A DNA stretch of 62,526 bases from JALHOM01 sp964444225 (GCA_964444225.1 CAYUFM010000004.1:1-62526); one strand, 5' to 3'; shown: positions 43,445 through 53,403, counted from the first letter of the stretch. Numbers and translations are program-made. Notes: generated from the sequence alone by a model not told the origin.

Positions 43445-46400
43445 CTAGCTGAGCTTGACTTTATCTTTGCCAAAAATGTCTGAAAGATCGTTTTGCAAAG
43501 ATTGATTCGAGTCAACATGAGTTGGCAGTTTAACTAACTGCTTTTTCTCGTCTGGACCAATGACCAAAACCACTTCTGTTTCGCCAGGAGAGGCATCCAG
43601 CCTAGTTTTTAATGATTCTAGTTTAGAAGCATCAGATGTGTCTAGCATACGTATATAAAGTCGTATTTTTTTAGCTAACTCAGGTTCTGATTGTGGATTC
43701 ACAACTTCTGCTTTTTTTATAGTTTTTTTGACCGTAGGTTTTGGAACCTTAACTTTTTTACCGGTTGGCTGGTAGGCTTTAGCTTGTTCTATACTAACCT
43801 CGCGCGCATCATCGACCATAATCTTTATCTCATCACTCGGATTACCTTCACGATCTTTGGTATTAACTTTGCCACTTACTGCAACAACATTGTCTCTGTC
43901 CCATATACCAACTGTTTGTTGGTAGGTATTTGGAAATAAAATAAGCTCTATTTCTTTTGTAAAATCGATAATTTTTACAAAGGCCATTTTTTGACCATTC
44001 TTGGTTGTTATTTCTCTAAATTCAGTAATTGATCCCCCAACTTTTACAGACTTTCCGTCATGATGTACCTCGATCTCTGAGAGTGGAACACATTTTTCAT
44101 TCAAGAATGCCTCGTAGTCACTTAGAGGATGTTGACTAAGATAAAGCCCTAAGAGTTCACGCTCCCAAATAAGTTGTTCTCTGCCACTAAACTCTGGCAA
44201 AGACTCATCTAGAGTAAGCTTTGGGGCAATCGATTGACCAACTTCAAGATTGCCGAATAAATCTGTCTGACCACTGTTTAGATCTTTTTGAATACGGTTC
44301 GCATGGGCTAAAATTGCCTCGATATTATTAAGTAACACACTCCTATTACCAAACCCGTCTAATGCGCCTGCTTTGATAAGACTTTCGAGTCCTTTTTTGT
44401 TGACAATCCTTGGGCTTACTTTGCTCAAAAAATCATCCAATGACTTAAAGCCATTATCGATTTCTCGAGCTCTTAAAATCTCCTCTACAGCTCCACTTCC
44501 TACATTTTTTATAGCGCTCATCCCAAATCTAATTTGCTCGGCTCCAGAGTCGCCGATTACCGCAAATTCTGCAAAAGACTCTCTTACATCTGGCGCAAGC
44601 ACGGTGATACCCATGTTCTTGCATTCACTAATTTCTATTGCCAAACGGTCAATGTCGTCGAAATCACTAGTCATAAGAGCTGCCATAAAAGCACTCGGAT
44701 AGTTTGCTTTCAAATACGCAGTCCAGTAAGAAATCATTCCGTAACAAGCTGAATGTGACTTATTAAAACAGTAATCCGCAAAGCCAATAAGTTTATTCCA
44801 AAAGTCCTGGATTAGTTTACGATCTATACCATTCTCTACCGCACCTTCAATAAAGCGTTTTTCCATTTTCATCATCATGTCACGCTTTTTCTTACCGATG
44901 GCCTTACGTAAAGTATCGGCCTCGCCACCACTAAACCCACAAACATCGCGTGATATCTGCATAAACTGCTCTTGGTAAACCAAAACTCCGTAGGTGCTTT
45001 CTAGGGCAGGCTTCATTTTTGGATGGTCGTAAACAACTTTTTCTAGATTATTTTTTCTACGAATAAAACTATCCGTCAGCCCAGCACTCAGCGGGCCCGG
45101 ACGATAAAGCGCACCCATAGCAACTATGTCACCGAATTCTGTAGGCTTTAGATCTTTTAAATATCGTTTCATTCCTGAAGACTCAAACTGAAATACGCCA
45201 GTTGTGTCGCCTCGTTGCAAAAGCTCGTACGTTTTTTTGTCGTCTAGAGGAAGTGAACCAAGGTCAATATCTACCTCGTAAACTTTTTTTATAATTCTTA
45301 GTGCATTTTTTACGATAGTTAGATTAGACAGGCCTAAAAAGTCCATTTTTAGAAGACCTAAATCTTCAACTGGGCCCATAGAATATTGTGTAGAGATCAC
45401 TCCCTTCTGAGCCATCTCGAGTGGTGTAAATTTGACAATATCATCAGGAGCTATCACAACACCCGCAGCATGAACTCCATGACTACGTATCGTACCTTCT
45501 AGTCTAATTGCAAGGTCAAAAACTTCTTTAGCAGTGTCATTAGTCTCGTATTCTCGCTTTAGGTCTATATTTTCTATTAACGATGTAGCTAGTGGGATGT
45601 GTCTTCCTTGAACTGGGGGAGGTATCATTTTTGCTAAACGATCAGACTCAGCGTAAGGAACCTGCAAAACCCTGGCAACATCACGGACCGCGTTACGAGC
45701 CGCCATACGACCAAAAGTAACGATATTGGCTACCCTTTCTTCGCTATACTTATCGATACAATACTGAATAACTTCGTCACGTCTAGTATCTTGAATATCA
45801 ATATCAACATCAGGCATGCTTATTCGGTCGGGGTTGAGAAACCTTTCAAACAAAAGATCGTACTTGAGAGGATCAAGCTCTGTGATATTCATAGCATAAG
45901 CAATGATAGATCCGGCCGCACTTCCCCTGCCCGGCCCGAAAACAATCCCCTGATCTTTACCCCAATTTATAAAATCTGCGACTATTAAGAAGTAGCCGTT
46001 AAAGCCCATTTTGTCTATAACGGACATTTCATATTGGGCACGTTCCAGTACGTGTTTTGGAATTAGTTTTTTTGCGTCATCTTTAGAAATACTCAACGAA
46101 TCTTTCCGACTAAGCTCACCATACTTCCAAGCAAGTCCGCCGTAGACTAATCTTTTCAAATAACTACTTTCAGTCTCGCCTTTAGGAACCGGAAATTTTG
46201 GGATCAATATTTCACCTAGTTTAATTTCTAGACTGCAACGATCTGCGATTAGTTTTGTGTTTTTTATCGACTCCTGATGTTCGCTACCCCAACGCTCGAT
46301 TATTTCTTCTGGTTTTGCAACATGAAGCTCAAAATCTTTTAGGCTCATCCTATTTTGGTCAGAAAGGAAGGATCCAGTTTGAACACAAAGCAAAATTTCA

Positions 46401-47098
46401 TGCGCTTCTTGGTCTTCAGAATGAAGATAATGCGCATCTCCTGTAATAACGGTTGGAATATCCAGTTCTGATGCAATTTTAAAAGCCTGTTTATTCACTT
46501 CGACTTGATCTTGCCATTTACTTGGATGGTTCGGGTGACCATGATCTTGAATCTCTATATAGTACCTATCACCAAACGTATCTTTATACCATTTTGCAAC
46601 ATCAACGGCCTGGTCGTACTGACCCTGCTTTAATGCGTCACCAAGCTCACCACTTATACAACCAGATAATACTATGAGTCCTTCATTAAATTGCTTGAGC
46701 AAGTCGCGGTCTATTCTTGGTTTGTAATAAAACCCATCCAGATTGGCTATAGTGCTAAGTCGCATTAGATTTTCATAGCCTTTATTATTCATGGCTAGAA
46801 TAATCAAGTGAAAATACTGCTTATCTACACCAGCCTCTTTATTTATGTGCTTACGGGAAGCAATATATGCCTCCATCCCAACAATTGGCTTCACTCCTGC
46901 CGAACGTGCAGTTTGATAAAATTCTATCGCCCCAGAAAGCGTACCGTGGTCGGTCATCGCTACCGCTTCCATACCTGATTTTTTTATCTCTTCAATAAGG
47001 GCGGGGACTTTTGTTAGCCCATCAAGCAAACTGTACTGAGTATGATTGTGCAAATGCACAAAATCAGAAGACTTTAAGTTGGTTTTTTTATCCCCCAT
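43445..47098 (-). CDS. dnaE: DNA polymerase III alpha subunit
   Basis: Replicative polymerase, 1217 aa, class I DnaE. An N-terminal PHP domain (HNHTQYSLLDGL, TDHGTL, GDAHYL) precedes the Pol IIIbeta-NT-like palm: FGPGRGSAAGS (about 380) and PDVDIDIQDTRRDE with two catalytic Asp (about 430). Later come the HhH motif, and an OB domain (about 990-1090, VGGSITEFREITTKNGQ). All metal ligands of an active PHP appear to be kept. The start is ATG at 47098 and no strong Shine-Dalgarno sequence is seen. It is convergent with the CAP gene. Confidence 0.97.
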   Translation of the reverse strand: MGDKKTNLKSSDFVHLHNHTQYSLLDGLTKVPALIEEIKKSGMEAVAMTDHGTLSGAIEFYQTARSAGVKPIVGMEAYIASRKHINKEAGVDKQYFHLIILAMNNKGYENLMRLSTIANLDGFYYKPRIDRDLLKQFNEGLIVLSGCISGELGDALKQGQYDQAVDVAKWYKDTFGDRYYIEIQDHGHPNHPSKWQDQVEVNKQAFKIASELDIPTVITGDAHYLHSEDQEAHEILLCVQTGSFLSDQNRMSLKDFELHVAKPEEIIERWGSEHQESIKNTKLIADRCSLEIKLGEILIPKFPVPKGETESSYLKRLVYGGLAWKYGELSRKDSLSISKDDAKKLIPKHVLERAQYEMSVIDKMGFNGYFLIVADFINWGKDQGIVFGPGRGSAAGSIIAYAMNITELDPLKYDLLFERFLNPDRISMPDVDIDIQDTRRDEVIQYCIDKYSEERVANIVTFGRMAARNAVRDVARVLQVPYAESDRLAKMIPPPVQGRHIPLATSLIENIDLKREYETNDTAKEVFDLAIRLEGTIRSHGVHAAGVVIAPDDIVKFTPLEMAQKGVISTQYSMGPVEDLGLLKMDFLGLSNLTIVKNALRIIKKVYEVDIDLGSLPLDDKKTYELLQRGDTTGVFQFESSGMKRYLKDLKPTEFGDIVAMGALYRPGPLSAGLTDSFIRRKNNLEKVVYDHPKMKPALESTYGVLVYQEQFMQISRDVCGFSGGEADTLRKAIGKKKRDMMMKMEKRFIEGAVENGIDRKLIQDFWNKLIGFADYCFNKSHSACYGMISYWTAYLKANYPSAFMAALMTSDFDDIDRLAIEISECKNMGITVLAPDVRESFAEFAVIGDSGAEQIRFGMSAIKNVGSGAVEEILRAREIDNGFKSLDDFLSKVSPRIVNKKGLESLIKAGALDGFGNRSVLLNNIEAILAHANRIQKDLNSGQTDLFGNLEVGQSIAPKLTLDESLPEFSGREQLIWERELLGLYLSQHPLSDYEAFLNEKCVPLSEIEVHHDGKSVKVGGSITEFREITTKNGQKMAFVKIIDFTKEIELILFPNTYQQTVGIWDRDNVVAVSGKVNTKDREGNPSDEIKIMVDDAREVSIEQAKAYQPTGKKVKVPKPTVKKTIKKAEVVNPQSEPELAKKIRLYIRMLDTSDASKLESLKTRLDASPGETEVVLVIGPDEKKQLVKLPTHVDSNQSLQNDLSDIFGKDKVKLS

Positions 47099-47156
47099 TA
47101 CATATATTTTAGCCTAGCTACGACTAAATAGTAACAAAGTAAGTGTTGTTAATATT

Positions 47157-47555
47157 TTATTTTTTCTTTAAGTAGGTAATTAGATTTTTCTTAGCTAATT
47201 TAACTTCTTCTATTACTGCGTTAAGGCTAGGGTCGTCTGCCTCACCATTCCTGACGGCACTCAGCATTTCTCGTGTTTTTTCTTTGGCGTCTTTAGCTTT
47301 TTTTAATGTAGGCGCTAACTCAGCTTTAGCTTTTGCTGATAGTTTTTTTCCTTTAGTTTCTGCTTCTTTTATAAGTTCCTTCAATTCACTGTGAGTAGTT
47401 TTTAGGTTCTTTTCTGCCTCAATTCTGGCTTTAGAAACATTATTCATGATGTCTTTTCTGGTTTTTTTACCACTTTTTGGAGCTGTGAGGATCCCTGCAA
47501 GATAGCTGGCACCAGCAATAATCACAGTACCAACGGCGATAGTTTTTTTACGCAC
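47157..47555 (-). CDS. YtxH-like protein
   Basis: 132 aa. An N-terminal membrane helix (about residues 7-25) ends in the YtxH signature GILTAPKSGKKTR. The remaining 100 residues are a Lys/Glu/Ala-rich helix that should form a coiled coil. YtxH proteins are general-stress membrane proteins of unknown mechanism in Bacillus. It overlaps the upstream small membrane protein by one base, so the two are coupled, as ytxG-ytxH are in Bacillus. Confidence 0.8.
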   Translation of the reverse strand: MRKKTIAVGTVIIAGASYLAGILTAPKSGKKTRKDIMNNVSKARIEAEKNLKTTHSELKELIKEAETKGKKLSAKAKAELAPTLKKAKDAKEKTREMLSAVRNGEADDPSLNAVIEEVKLAKKNLITYLKKK

Positions 47556-47818
47556 TATTTCTTCTTTCCTTTTTTTGGACTAAATGCATCTGATAAGTTT
47601 GAAACAAGTTTAACCAACGCAACTGGAGTAGCCGTTTTTTCAAAAAAAGAGCTAATATGATCAGCCCTATCTACTAAACTTTCGGCTCGAGTAGTAATTT
47701 TGTTAACGCTTTTACTTACTTTAGCTATTTTAAACAAAATAAAAATTATAATCAGCAGAATTATAATCAAAAGAGATGACATGATAACTACCAATACTTC
47801 AAACCAAGTCTCATTCAT
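47555..47818 (-). CDS. small membrane protein (DUF948/YtxG-like)
   Basis: 87 aa with one strong N-terminal membrane helix (about residues 8-30), followed by a short amphipathic region with SVNKITTRAESLVDRAD and a basic Lys-rich end. This layout is that of DUF948/YtxG proteins, partners of YtxH. The pairing with the next gene supports the call; sequence identity alone would not. It lies 10 bp downstream of galU. Confidence 0.7.
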   Translation of the reverse strand: MNETWFEVLVVIMSSLLIIILLIIIFILFKIAKVSKSVNKITTRAESLVDRADHISSFFEKTATPVALVKLVSNLSDAFSPKKGKKK

Positions 47819-47828
47819 AATGTACTTA

Positions 47829-48725
47829 TTATTGTATCACGTCACGCAAGTGTGCAAGTAAACCGTCTTTAACTTCAGGGTTTTTTAGCCCAAAATCCAC
47901 AACAGTCTTTACGTACTCTAACTTGTTACCAGTATCATAATACTTTCCATTTGAAATCTTTAAAGCAAATATCTCTTTTCCGTCCTGAATCATATCTACC
48001 ATCGCAGGCTGGATCATAAACTCTTGACCTTCAACAACTTTAGACTTGGAGTTTATCAAGTAACCAAAGTAGTCTGGCGTGAATAAGTATGAACTTACAC
48101 TAGCTAAATTACTTGGCGCATTTTCTCTTCCTGGCTTTTCGATTATTGTCGACATTTTTATGATGCTCCCATCAACTTGTTCGCCCGCTACAATACCGTA
48201 TTTATCAAAATCATCATCATTATTTACCTCTATACAAGATAGTACGCTACTGCCAGTTTTTTCATATAGATCAATCATTTGCCTAAATCTTGATGGAGTT
48301 GCTTCGAAAAAATCATCAGCAAAGGCATATATAAAAGGTTCGTCGCCAATTACATGCTCGGCATTTAATAGTGGCGTAGCGTTGCCTAAAAGCCCTTTTT
48401 GGCGAAGATATACAAAATTTGCTAATGTAGAAATTTTTTTTACTTCATCCAAAAGCTCTGTTTTACCTGCGTTTTTTAAGTTTGCCCGAAGTTCGGCACT
48501 TAAATTATCAAAGTGATCTTCAATTGACCTTTTGTGATAGCCAGTTACTATAAATACATCCTCTATCCCGGCTTCAACAAGTTCCTCGACTATGTGCTGG
48601 ATAATTGGCTTGTCTACTAGTGGAAGCATTTCTTTAGGCATGGCTTTGGTTTGAGGTAAAAACCTTGTTCCGAAACCGGCTGCCGCAATTACTGCTTTTC
48701 TAACTTTTTTATTCTCGGTATTCAT
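47829..48725 (-). CDS. galU: UTP-glucose-1-phosphate uridylyltransferase
   Basis: 298 aa; makes UDP-glucose from UTP and glucose-1-phosphate for glycan or lipid glycosylation. The nucleotidyltransferase start KAVIAAAGFGTRFLPQTKAMPKEMLPLVDKP (split: AAGFGTRFLP and KAMPKEML) is diagnostic, with FIYAFADDFF and EKPGREN further on. The ATG starts directly after the gatB stop region on the same strand, so it is in the gatCAB operon. Length matches the bacterial family. Confidence 0.95.
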   Translation of the reverse strand: MNTENKKVRKAVIAAAGFGTRFLPQTKAMPKEMLPLVDKPIIQHIVEELVEAGIEDVFIVTGYHKRSIEDHFDNLSAELRANLKNAGKTELLDEVKKISTLANFVYLRQKGLLGNATPLLNAEHVIGDEPFIYAFADDFFEATPSRFRQMIDLYEKTGSSVLSCIEVNNDDDFDKYGIVAGEQVDGSIIKMSTIIEKPGRENAPSNLASVSSYLFTPDYFGYLINSKSKVVEGQEFMIQPAMVDMIQDGKEIFALKISNGKYYDTGNKLEYVKTVVDFGLKNPEVKDGLLAHLRDVIQ

Positions 48726-50129
48726 TTAGCCCAACCTCTCTTTTATCATTTTTTGTACTAATGATGGATTAGCCTTTCCGCCAGACTGCTTCATAACTTG
48801 CCCTATCAGAAACCCTATAGCCTTCATCTCACCGTTTGATACATCATCTGCGGCCTGAGGGTTAGCCTCCAAAACTTCGGTTACAATTTTTTCAAGTTCT
48901 GAACTGTCTGAAATCTGAACAAGGCTCATCTCTTCAGCTAATTTTTTCATGTCTTCATTTGTCTCGGATTTTGCAAGTAAAGATTTTACTGCCGTGGAGT
49001 TGAGTTCGCCTTTTTTTACCATATCATGAACTTGCTCAAACTGCTGAATGCTAGGCAATGTATTACCGTCTTCGGAATTAAAATCATTTGCTATGTAGTT
49101 TGCTATAATTTTAGCTAGGTCTTTATCTTTGTTTTTACTAATATCAAATAGCATGGGGCCATGCATTTCCTCGATAACTGTTTCTATAACAGAATTGTTT
49201 AAGCCTGCACTAGATAGCTCGCTCCTGATTTCGTCCGGAAGTGGGCCCACCTCAGCAACTAGCTGTTCTATGTAACTATCCTCAAGAACTACTGGCGGGA
49301 TGTCAGGATCGGGCATGTAGCGATAGTCGTGAGCATCTTCTTTAGATCTTTGAGAGAATGTTTTTTGTTTTGTATCGTCCCAACCACGAGTTTCTTGAAC
49401 TATTTGTTGGCCATCTTCTAGCAGATCTACCTGCCGTTTTACTTCGTATTCGACTGCTCTTTCGACTGAACGGAAGCTGTTCAAATTCTTAATTTCGGTG
49501 CGATCACCAAGTTCTTCTGTTTTACTAACACTAACATTTACATCAAAACGCATGTTGCCATAATACAAATCTGCTTCTGACACATCAGCATACTTCATAA
49601 GTAAGTACAGTTCTCTTGCATAAGCCTTTGCCTCAGCCGAACTATGCATGTCTGGCTCGCTCACAATTTCAAGTAATGGTGTGCCTGCTCGGTTAAGATC
49701 CACTAAACTAAAGTCTTTACCGTCTGGGTGTGTGTTTTTTCCGGCATCTTCTTCTAGGTGGGCACGTGTAATCCCGATCTGCTTTTTTTGACCATCTACT
49801 GATATGTCTATATGCCCTCCAATAATAATCGGGTAGTATAGCTGAGATATCTGATACCCCTTTGGAAGATCGGGGTAAAAATAATGTTTCCTATCAAACG
49901 CACTAAATTTTTGAGCTTTAGTATTAAGGACTTTTGCAGTCTTAATGGCTAGGTCTACAGCCGTCTTATTTAGCACCGGCAAAGCTCCTGGCATACCTAA
50001 ACATATATGATTTACTAAAGTGTTAGGCGGGGCCTCTCGGGCATCGTTTCCTACAGCTGAGAAAAGTTTGGTTTTTGTCTTTAACTGCACATGACATTCG
50101 ATTCCGATAGTTGGAGTGTAGTCGCTCAT
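48726..50129 (-). CDS. gatB: Asp/Glu-tRNA(Asn/Gln) amidotransferase subunit B
   Basis: 467 aa. Subunit B holds the kinase site that activates misacylated Asp-tRNA or Glu-tRNA. The core has IECHVQLKTKTKLFS (about residue 9), LNRAGTPLLEIVSEPD (about 148), RFDVNVSVS, ETRGWDDTKQKT and RYMPDPD. The GatB/YqeY tail domain fills the last 150 residues. The start ATG overlaps the stop of the membrane protein upstream by 4 bp. Together with gatA and gatC in this operon it would convert Asp-tRNA-Asn and/or Glu-tRNA-Gln. Confidence 0.97.
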   Translation of the reverse strand: MSDYTPTIGIECHVQLKTKTKLFSAVGNDAREAPPNTLVNHICLGMPGALPVLNKTAVDLAIKTAKVLNTKAQKFSAFDRKHYFYPDLPKGYQISQLYYPIIIGGHIDISVDGQKKQIGITRAHLEEDAGKNTHPDGKDFSLVDLNRAGTPLLEIVSEPDMHSSAEAKAYARELYLLMKYADVSEADLYYGNMRFDVNVSVSKTEELGDRTEIKNLNSFRSVERAVEYEVKRQVDLLEDGQQIVQETRGWDDTKQKTFSQRSKEDAHDYRYMPDPDIPPVVLEDSYIEQLVAEVGPLPDEIRSELSSAGLNNSVIETVIEEMHGPMLFDISKNKDKDLAKIIANYIANDFNSEDGNTLPSIQQFEQVHDMVKKGELNSTAVKSLLAKSETNEDMKKLAEEMSLVQISDSSELEKIVTEVLEANPQAADDVSNGEMKAIGFLIGQVMKQSGGKANPSLVQKMIKERLG

Positions 50130-50536
50130 TTTAAGGCTCCCAAATCTTTTAAGGCTTGTCCTATGCCTAGTAAGGCTTTTTTTGTGTCATCTTGGGTTAT
50201 TTTCGCATGCGGATTAGCATCAAGTTTGGTGCGGAGCTTATGACCAAACCAAACTCCATCGTTATTAGTAAAGATATTTTGTGCCGCCACCAGTCGTTCG
50301 CCCATCGTTAAGCCTTTGATCTTGCGTTTTTTTAAGGCTTTTTCTAACAAGTCATCGGCTTCGACTATGGCTTTTTGCCAACTTTCTTTTTCTGCACAAT
50401 ACTTCTGGATATTTTTCCAGTTTTCATAAAATTTATCGTGCTTTAACCTCTTTGGTAATTTTTTATAAATAAATAAGGCAGTGGAAATAGACACCAAAAC
50501 AATTGATACTATAAATATTATTTTCTCTGGACTCAT
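50126..50536 (-). CDS. small membrane protein inserted in the gat operon
   Basis: 136 aa with one N-terminal membrane helix (about residues 5-24) and a basic, helical cytosolic part. I recognise no family. The gene overlaps the gatA stop by 4 bp and the gatB start by 4 bp, so all three are probably translated in sequence. An insertion between gatA and gatB is unusual. A membrane anchor for the complex is conceivable but has no sequence support. Confidence 0.75.
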   Translation of the reverse strand: MSPEKIIFIVSIVLVSISTALFIYKKLPKRLKHDKFYENWKNIQKYCAEKESWQKAIVEADDLLEKALKKRKIKGLTMGERLVAAQNIFTNNDGVWFGHKLRTKLDANPHAKITQDDTKKALLGIGQALKDLGALK

Positions 50537-51948
50537 TTAACTAACTCCTGAAGACGAAGCGAAAATTCAAGCAAGGCTTTATCTTGATTCTGTGGAGCCA
50601 TTAGCTGGATTCCTACCGGCATATTACTCGCAGATCCTACTGGCAAGCTGATTGCTGGTATACCAACCAAATTAGCCGCTACTGTCATAACGTCCATAAG
50701 GTACATCTGTAGTGGATCGTCTGTATTTTCACCTATTTTGAAGGCTGTGGTAGGCGCCGTTGGACCTATTAAAATATCATATTTTTTAAATGCCTTAGCG
50801 AATTCATTAATAAGCTTAGTCCTAACTAACTGGGCTTTTTGATAATAGGCGTCGTAGTATCCACTACTCAAAACGTACGTTCCCAGCATAATCCTGCGCT
50901 TCGCTTCATCACCAAAACCAATCGAGCGACTATTACTGTAGCTAGCATCTAGATCGCGAGCTGATTCATCAGAAAACCCATACCTTTGGCCGTCATATCG
51001 ACTAAGATTACTACTGACTTCGGCCGGACATAAAACATAATAAACTGGAAGCGCTAGCCCTATAGACGGTATACTAACTTCCTCGACACCCCCCAGCTTA
51101 CTGATTGTGTCCTTGATGACGTTTGCAACGTTATCGTCCAAACCTTCATCAAAAAATTCTTTAATATAGCCCACCCTTAGATCAGTAGATTTTTCAGAAA
51201 CAAGATCGGCATAGCTAGAAGAGTCACGATCTATTGTGGTGCCATCCAGATCATCCTTGCCAGCCATGCATTCTAATACCAGAGCTACATCTTCTACTGA
51301 TTTTGCAATAGGACCAATCACGTCTAAGCTACTAGCCATAGCCACAACTCCACTGCGCGAGACCAAGCCGTAGGTTGGCTTATAGCCAACTACACCACAA
51401 AAGCTTGCCGGCAAGCGGATCGACCCACCAGTATCTGTACCCAGAGAAAAAGGCGCTAAATCCAGAGCAATTGATGCTGCTGATCCGCCCGAACTCCCAC
51501 CAGGTACTCGAGTTTTATCATGAGGATTTAACGTGGTCATAAAATCACTATTTTCGGTACTGCTTCCATGGGCAAACGCATCGAGGTTGGCTTTGGCGAC
51601 ACAAATTGCGCCTTCTGCTTCTAGCCTTTCTATTGCCGTAGATTGGTAAGGAGCGTCAAAGCCTTTCATAATGTTGCTGGCGGCTGTCGTGTCGGTTCCA
51701 AAAACCAAGAAATTATCTTTTGCGATAAAGGGCACACCAGATAATCTGCCGACATTTTCACCTGATGCTATTTTTGCATCTATCTCATCGGCACGCTTTA
51801 GCGAACCATCTTTAATAACCGCTATTATAGATTTAAACTCAGCGTGTGCTTCAATCAGATCTAAGGCTTTTTCTACCTGATCACGGGCAGTATACTTTCC
51901 AGATTTTACAGACTCTGCAATCTGACTGATTGGCTCCCAAACTGACAC
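50533..51948 (-). CDS. gatA: Asp/Glu-tRNA(Asn/Gln) amidotransferase subunit A
   Basis: 471 aa, the glutaminase subunit of the amidase signature family. The catalytic Lys lies in IAKDNF (about residue 77), the cis-Ser in VPGGSSGGSAA (about 150) and the nucleophile Ser in GTDTGGSIRLPAS (about 175). It releases ammonia that GatB uses. The start overlaps the gatC stop by one base. Length is usual. It follows gatC and precedes the small membrane protein and gatB. Confidence 0.97.
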   Translation of the reverse strand: MSVWEPISQIAESVKSGKYTARDQVEKALDLIEAHAEFKSIIAVIKDGSLKRADEIDAKIASGENVGRLSGVPFIAKDNFLVFGTDTTAASNIMKGFDAPYQSTAIERLEAEGAICVAKANLDAFAHGSSTENSDFMTTLNPHDKTRVPGGSSGGSAASIALDLAPFSLGTDTGGSIRLPASFCGVVGYKPTYGLVSRSGVVAMASSLDVIGPIAKSVEDVALVLECMAGKDDLDGTTIDRDSSSYADLVSEKSTDLRVGYIKEFFDEGLDDNVANVIKDTISKLGGVEEVSIPSIGLALPVYYVLCPAEVSSNLSRYDGQRYGFSDESARDLDASYSNSRSIGFGDEAKRRIMLGTYVLSSGYYDAYYQKAQLVRTKLINEFAKAFKKYDILIGPTAPTTAFKIGENTDDPLQMYLMDVMTVAANLVGIPAISLPVGSASNMPVGIQLMAPQNQDKALLEFSLRLQELVK

Positions 51949-52238
51949 TACTCTATAATCCTACGTACTTTTATTTGATTGTTCTCTGTGGCAGGCGCGT
52001 TTTTTAGCAATTCTTTTTGTGACACACCTGGTTTAATTTCATCTTCGCGCGTAACATTTGTTAGTCCAGTAACTTGGTTTGTTGGCTCTAGGCCTGTCGT
52101 ATCTACAGACTGCAGTTGGTCAATATAATTTAGCAGGGACTCCAGTTCATTTCTAAACTTCTCCGATTGCTCATCATCTAAGCTAAGCTTGCTTAGTTTT
52201 GCCAATTTTAATACTTCTTCTTTTGTAATTTTGCCCAT
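51948..52238 (-). CDS. gatC: Asp/Glu-tRNA(Asn/Gln) amidotransferase subunit C
   Basis: 96 aa, the small stabilising subunit of GatCAB. KEEVLKLAKLSKLSL (about residues 5-19) and the FRNELESLLNYIDQLQSVDT block are diagnostic. It is the first gene of the gatC-gatA-orf-gatB-galU series, so its promoter probably drives the complex. The ATG at 52238 is preceded by AT-rich DNA. Confidence 0.95.
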   Translation of the reverse strand: MGKITKEEVLKLAKLSKLSLDDEQSEKFRNELESLLNYIDQLQSVDTTGLEPTNQVTGLTNVTREDEIKPGVSQKELLKNAPATENNQIKVRRIIE

Positions 52239-52293
52239 ATATAAAGAATATTATAGCCCTTGAGCAGAGGGTTTACTAGCACAAATTTAATAT

Positions 52294-53403
52294 TTATCTA
52301 AGTTCTGTAGGCGTAATTTCTGAATCTAGTGGTGCCTCCAGAGTATCGACTACTGCCGGTTCAGTAACGCCTTTATCTCTCGGCGGAATTGGTTCTGTTG
52401 TAAAAATTCCAGTAACATTTTGCTCAAAGCATTTTTGACCCTTTGGATGATTGTAGAAATCCCCGTTGTATTGAGGATAAATGCTCTTTTCAAGCGCCGG
52501 ATAAACACCAAATTGACCATCTGATTTAGTCAAGAATGTTGCACATAGTTTATATTTATCGTCAGCTAGTTTTTCATAAATATAGCTGTGCTTATTAATC
52601 CGTTCTTTTACTTTATCGTCTAGGCTAAGTTCAGATAAACTTTCTGGCAAAGCCGAATTCTGATAGTGTTTGCTCGTAATCTCGGATTGCATGGTGAATA
52701 AGTCACCAGAGATTTGTGAGTCAACTGCTTGGTTGCGGTTATTCATGAATGGAAAAATCACAAACAGCACACCAGCAACCAGTGAAAGCACTACGATAGA
52801 ATACCTAAATATATGCATCGCTTTTGATGTTTTTGATGAGACAACATTGCGATAGTCTCCAGAAAAAGCCCATACTGCCAATAGTAAAAATGTAGCCTTA
52901 GCTAGGTTTTCTACAGCCTCACGCCAATCAAAACCAGTACCCAAAACGTCGTTTAGGCTAAGGTAATTTAGCCCAGCAGTAATAACAGATACTAAGCTAA
53001 CAATTGCCCAGACGCAAGCAATGGCTAAGAATATGTTTAATATGCCTTTACGCCAAGCTAGGTTTTTTATATCTGCATCAACCCGTTCAGCGGCGGCAGT
53101 ACGCTGTATCAAAACAACTACCGCAGGAAATACCACAATAAATCCAGCTAACAGTCCGACTGTCATGTCACCATATCCATACCCGCCAAAATACGGCAAG
53201 AAAAAACCATTCTGAATAAACGATGCTTGTTTACCTATCAGTTCCTGAAGCATCATCCCCAGTATGTTGATTAGAGCAACTACGAGCGCCAGCAGAAGAC
53301 CGTACTCAAACAAATATGCCCTGCTTTTACCAAAACTTATACTTCGTATACTATAGCCTTTTTTTACAGCGGATTTGTCTTTATCCATCTCCCAAAACCT
53401 CAC
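52294..53403 (-). CDS. multi-pass membrane protein (DUF5671-like)
   Basis: 369 aa. Five hydrophobic segments can be seen at about residues 32-52, 80-102, 121-145, 170-186 and 203-222; then comes a 150-residue extracytoplasmic-type tail with two Cys (about 290 and 325) and a Thr/Glu/Pro-rich end. The N-terminal membrane part resembles the DUF5671 family, known mainly from CPR bacteria; I am only moderately sure of this. An alternative ATG lies at residue 6. It stands alone between gatC and uvrB. Confidence 0.7.
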   Translation of the reverse strand: MRFWEMDKDKSAVKKGYSIRSISFGKSRAYLFEYGLLLALVVALINILGMMLQELIGKQASFIQNGFFLPYFGGYGYGDMTVGLLAGFIVVFPAVVVLIQRTAAAERVDADIKNLAWRKGILNIFLAIACVWAIVSLVSVITAGLNYLSLNDVLGTGFDWREAVENLAKATFLLLAVWAFSGDYRNVVSSKTSKAMHIFRYSIVVLSLVAGVLFVIFPFMNNRNQAVDSQISGDLFTMQSEITSKHYQNSALPESLSELSLDDKVKERINKHSYIYEKLADDKYKLCATFLTKSDGQFGVYPALEKSIYPQYNGDFYNHPKGQKCFEQNVTGIFTTEPIPPRDKGVTEPAVVDTLEAPLDSEITPTELR

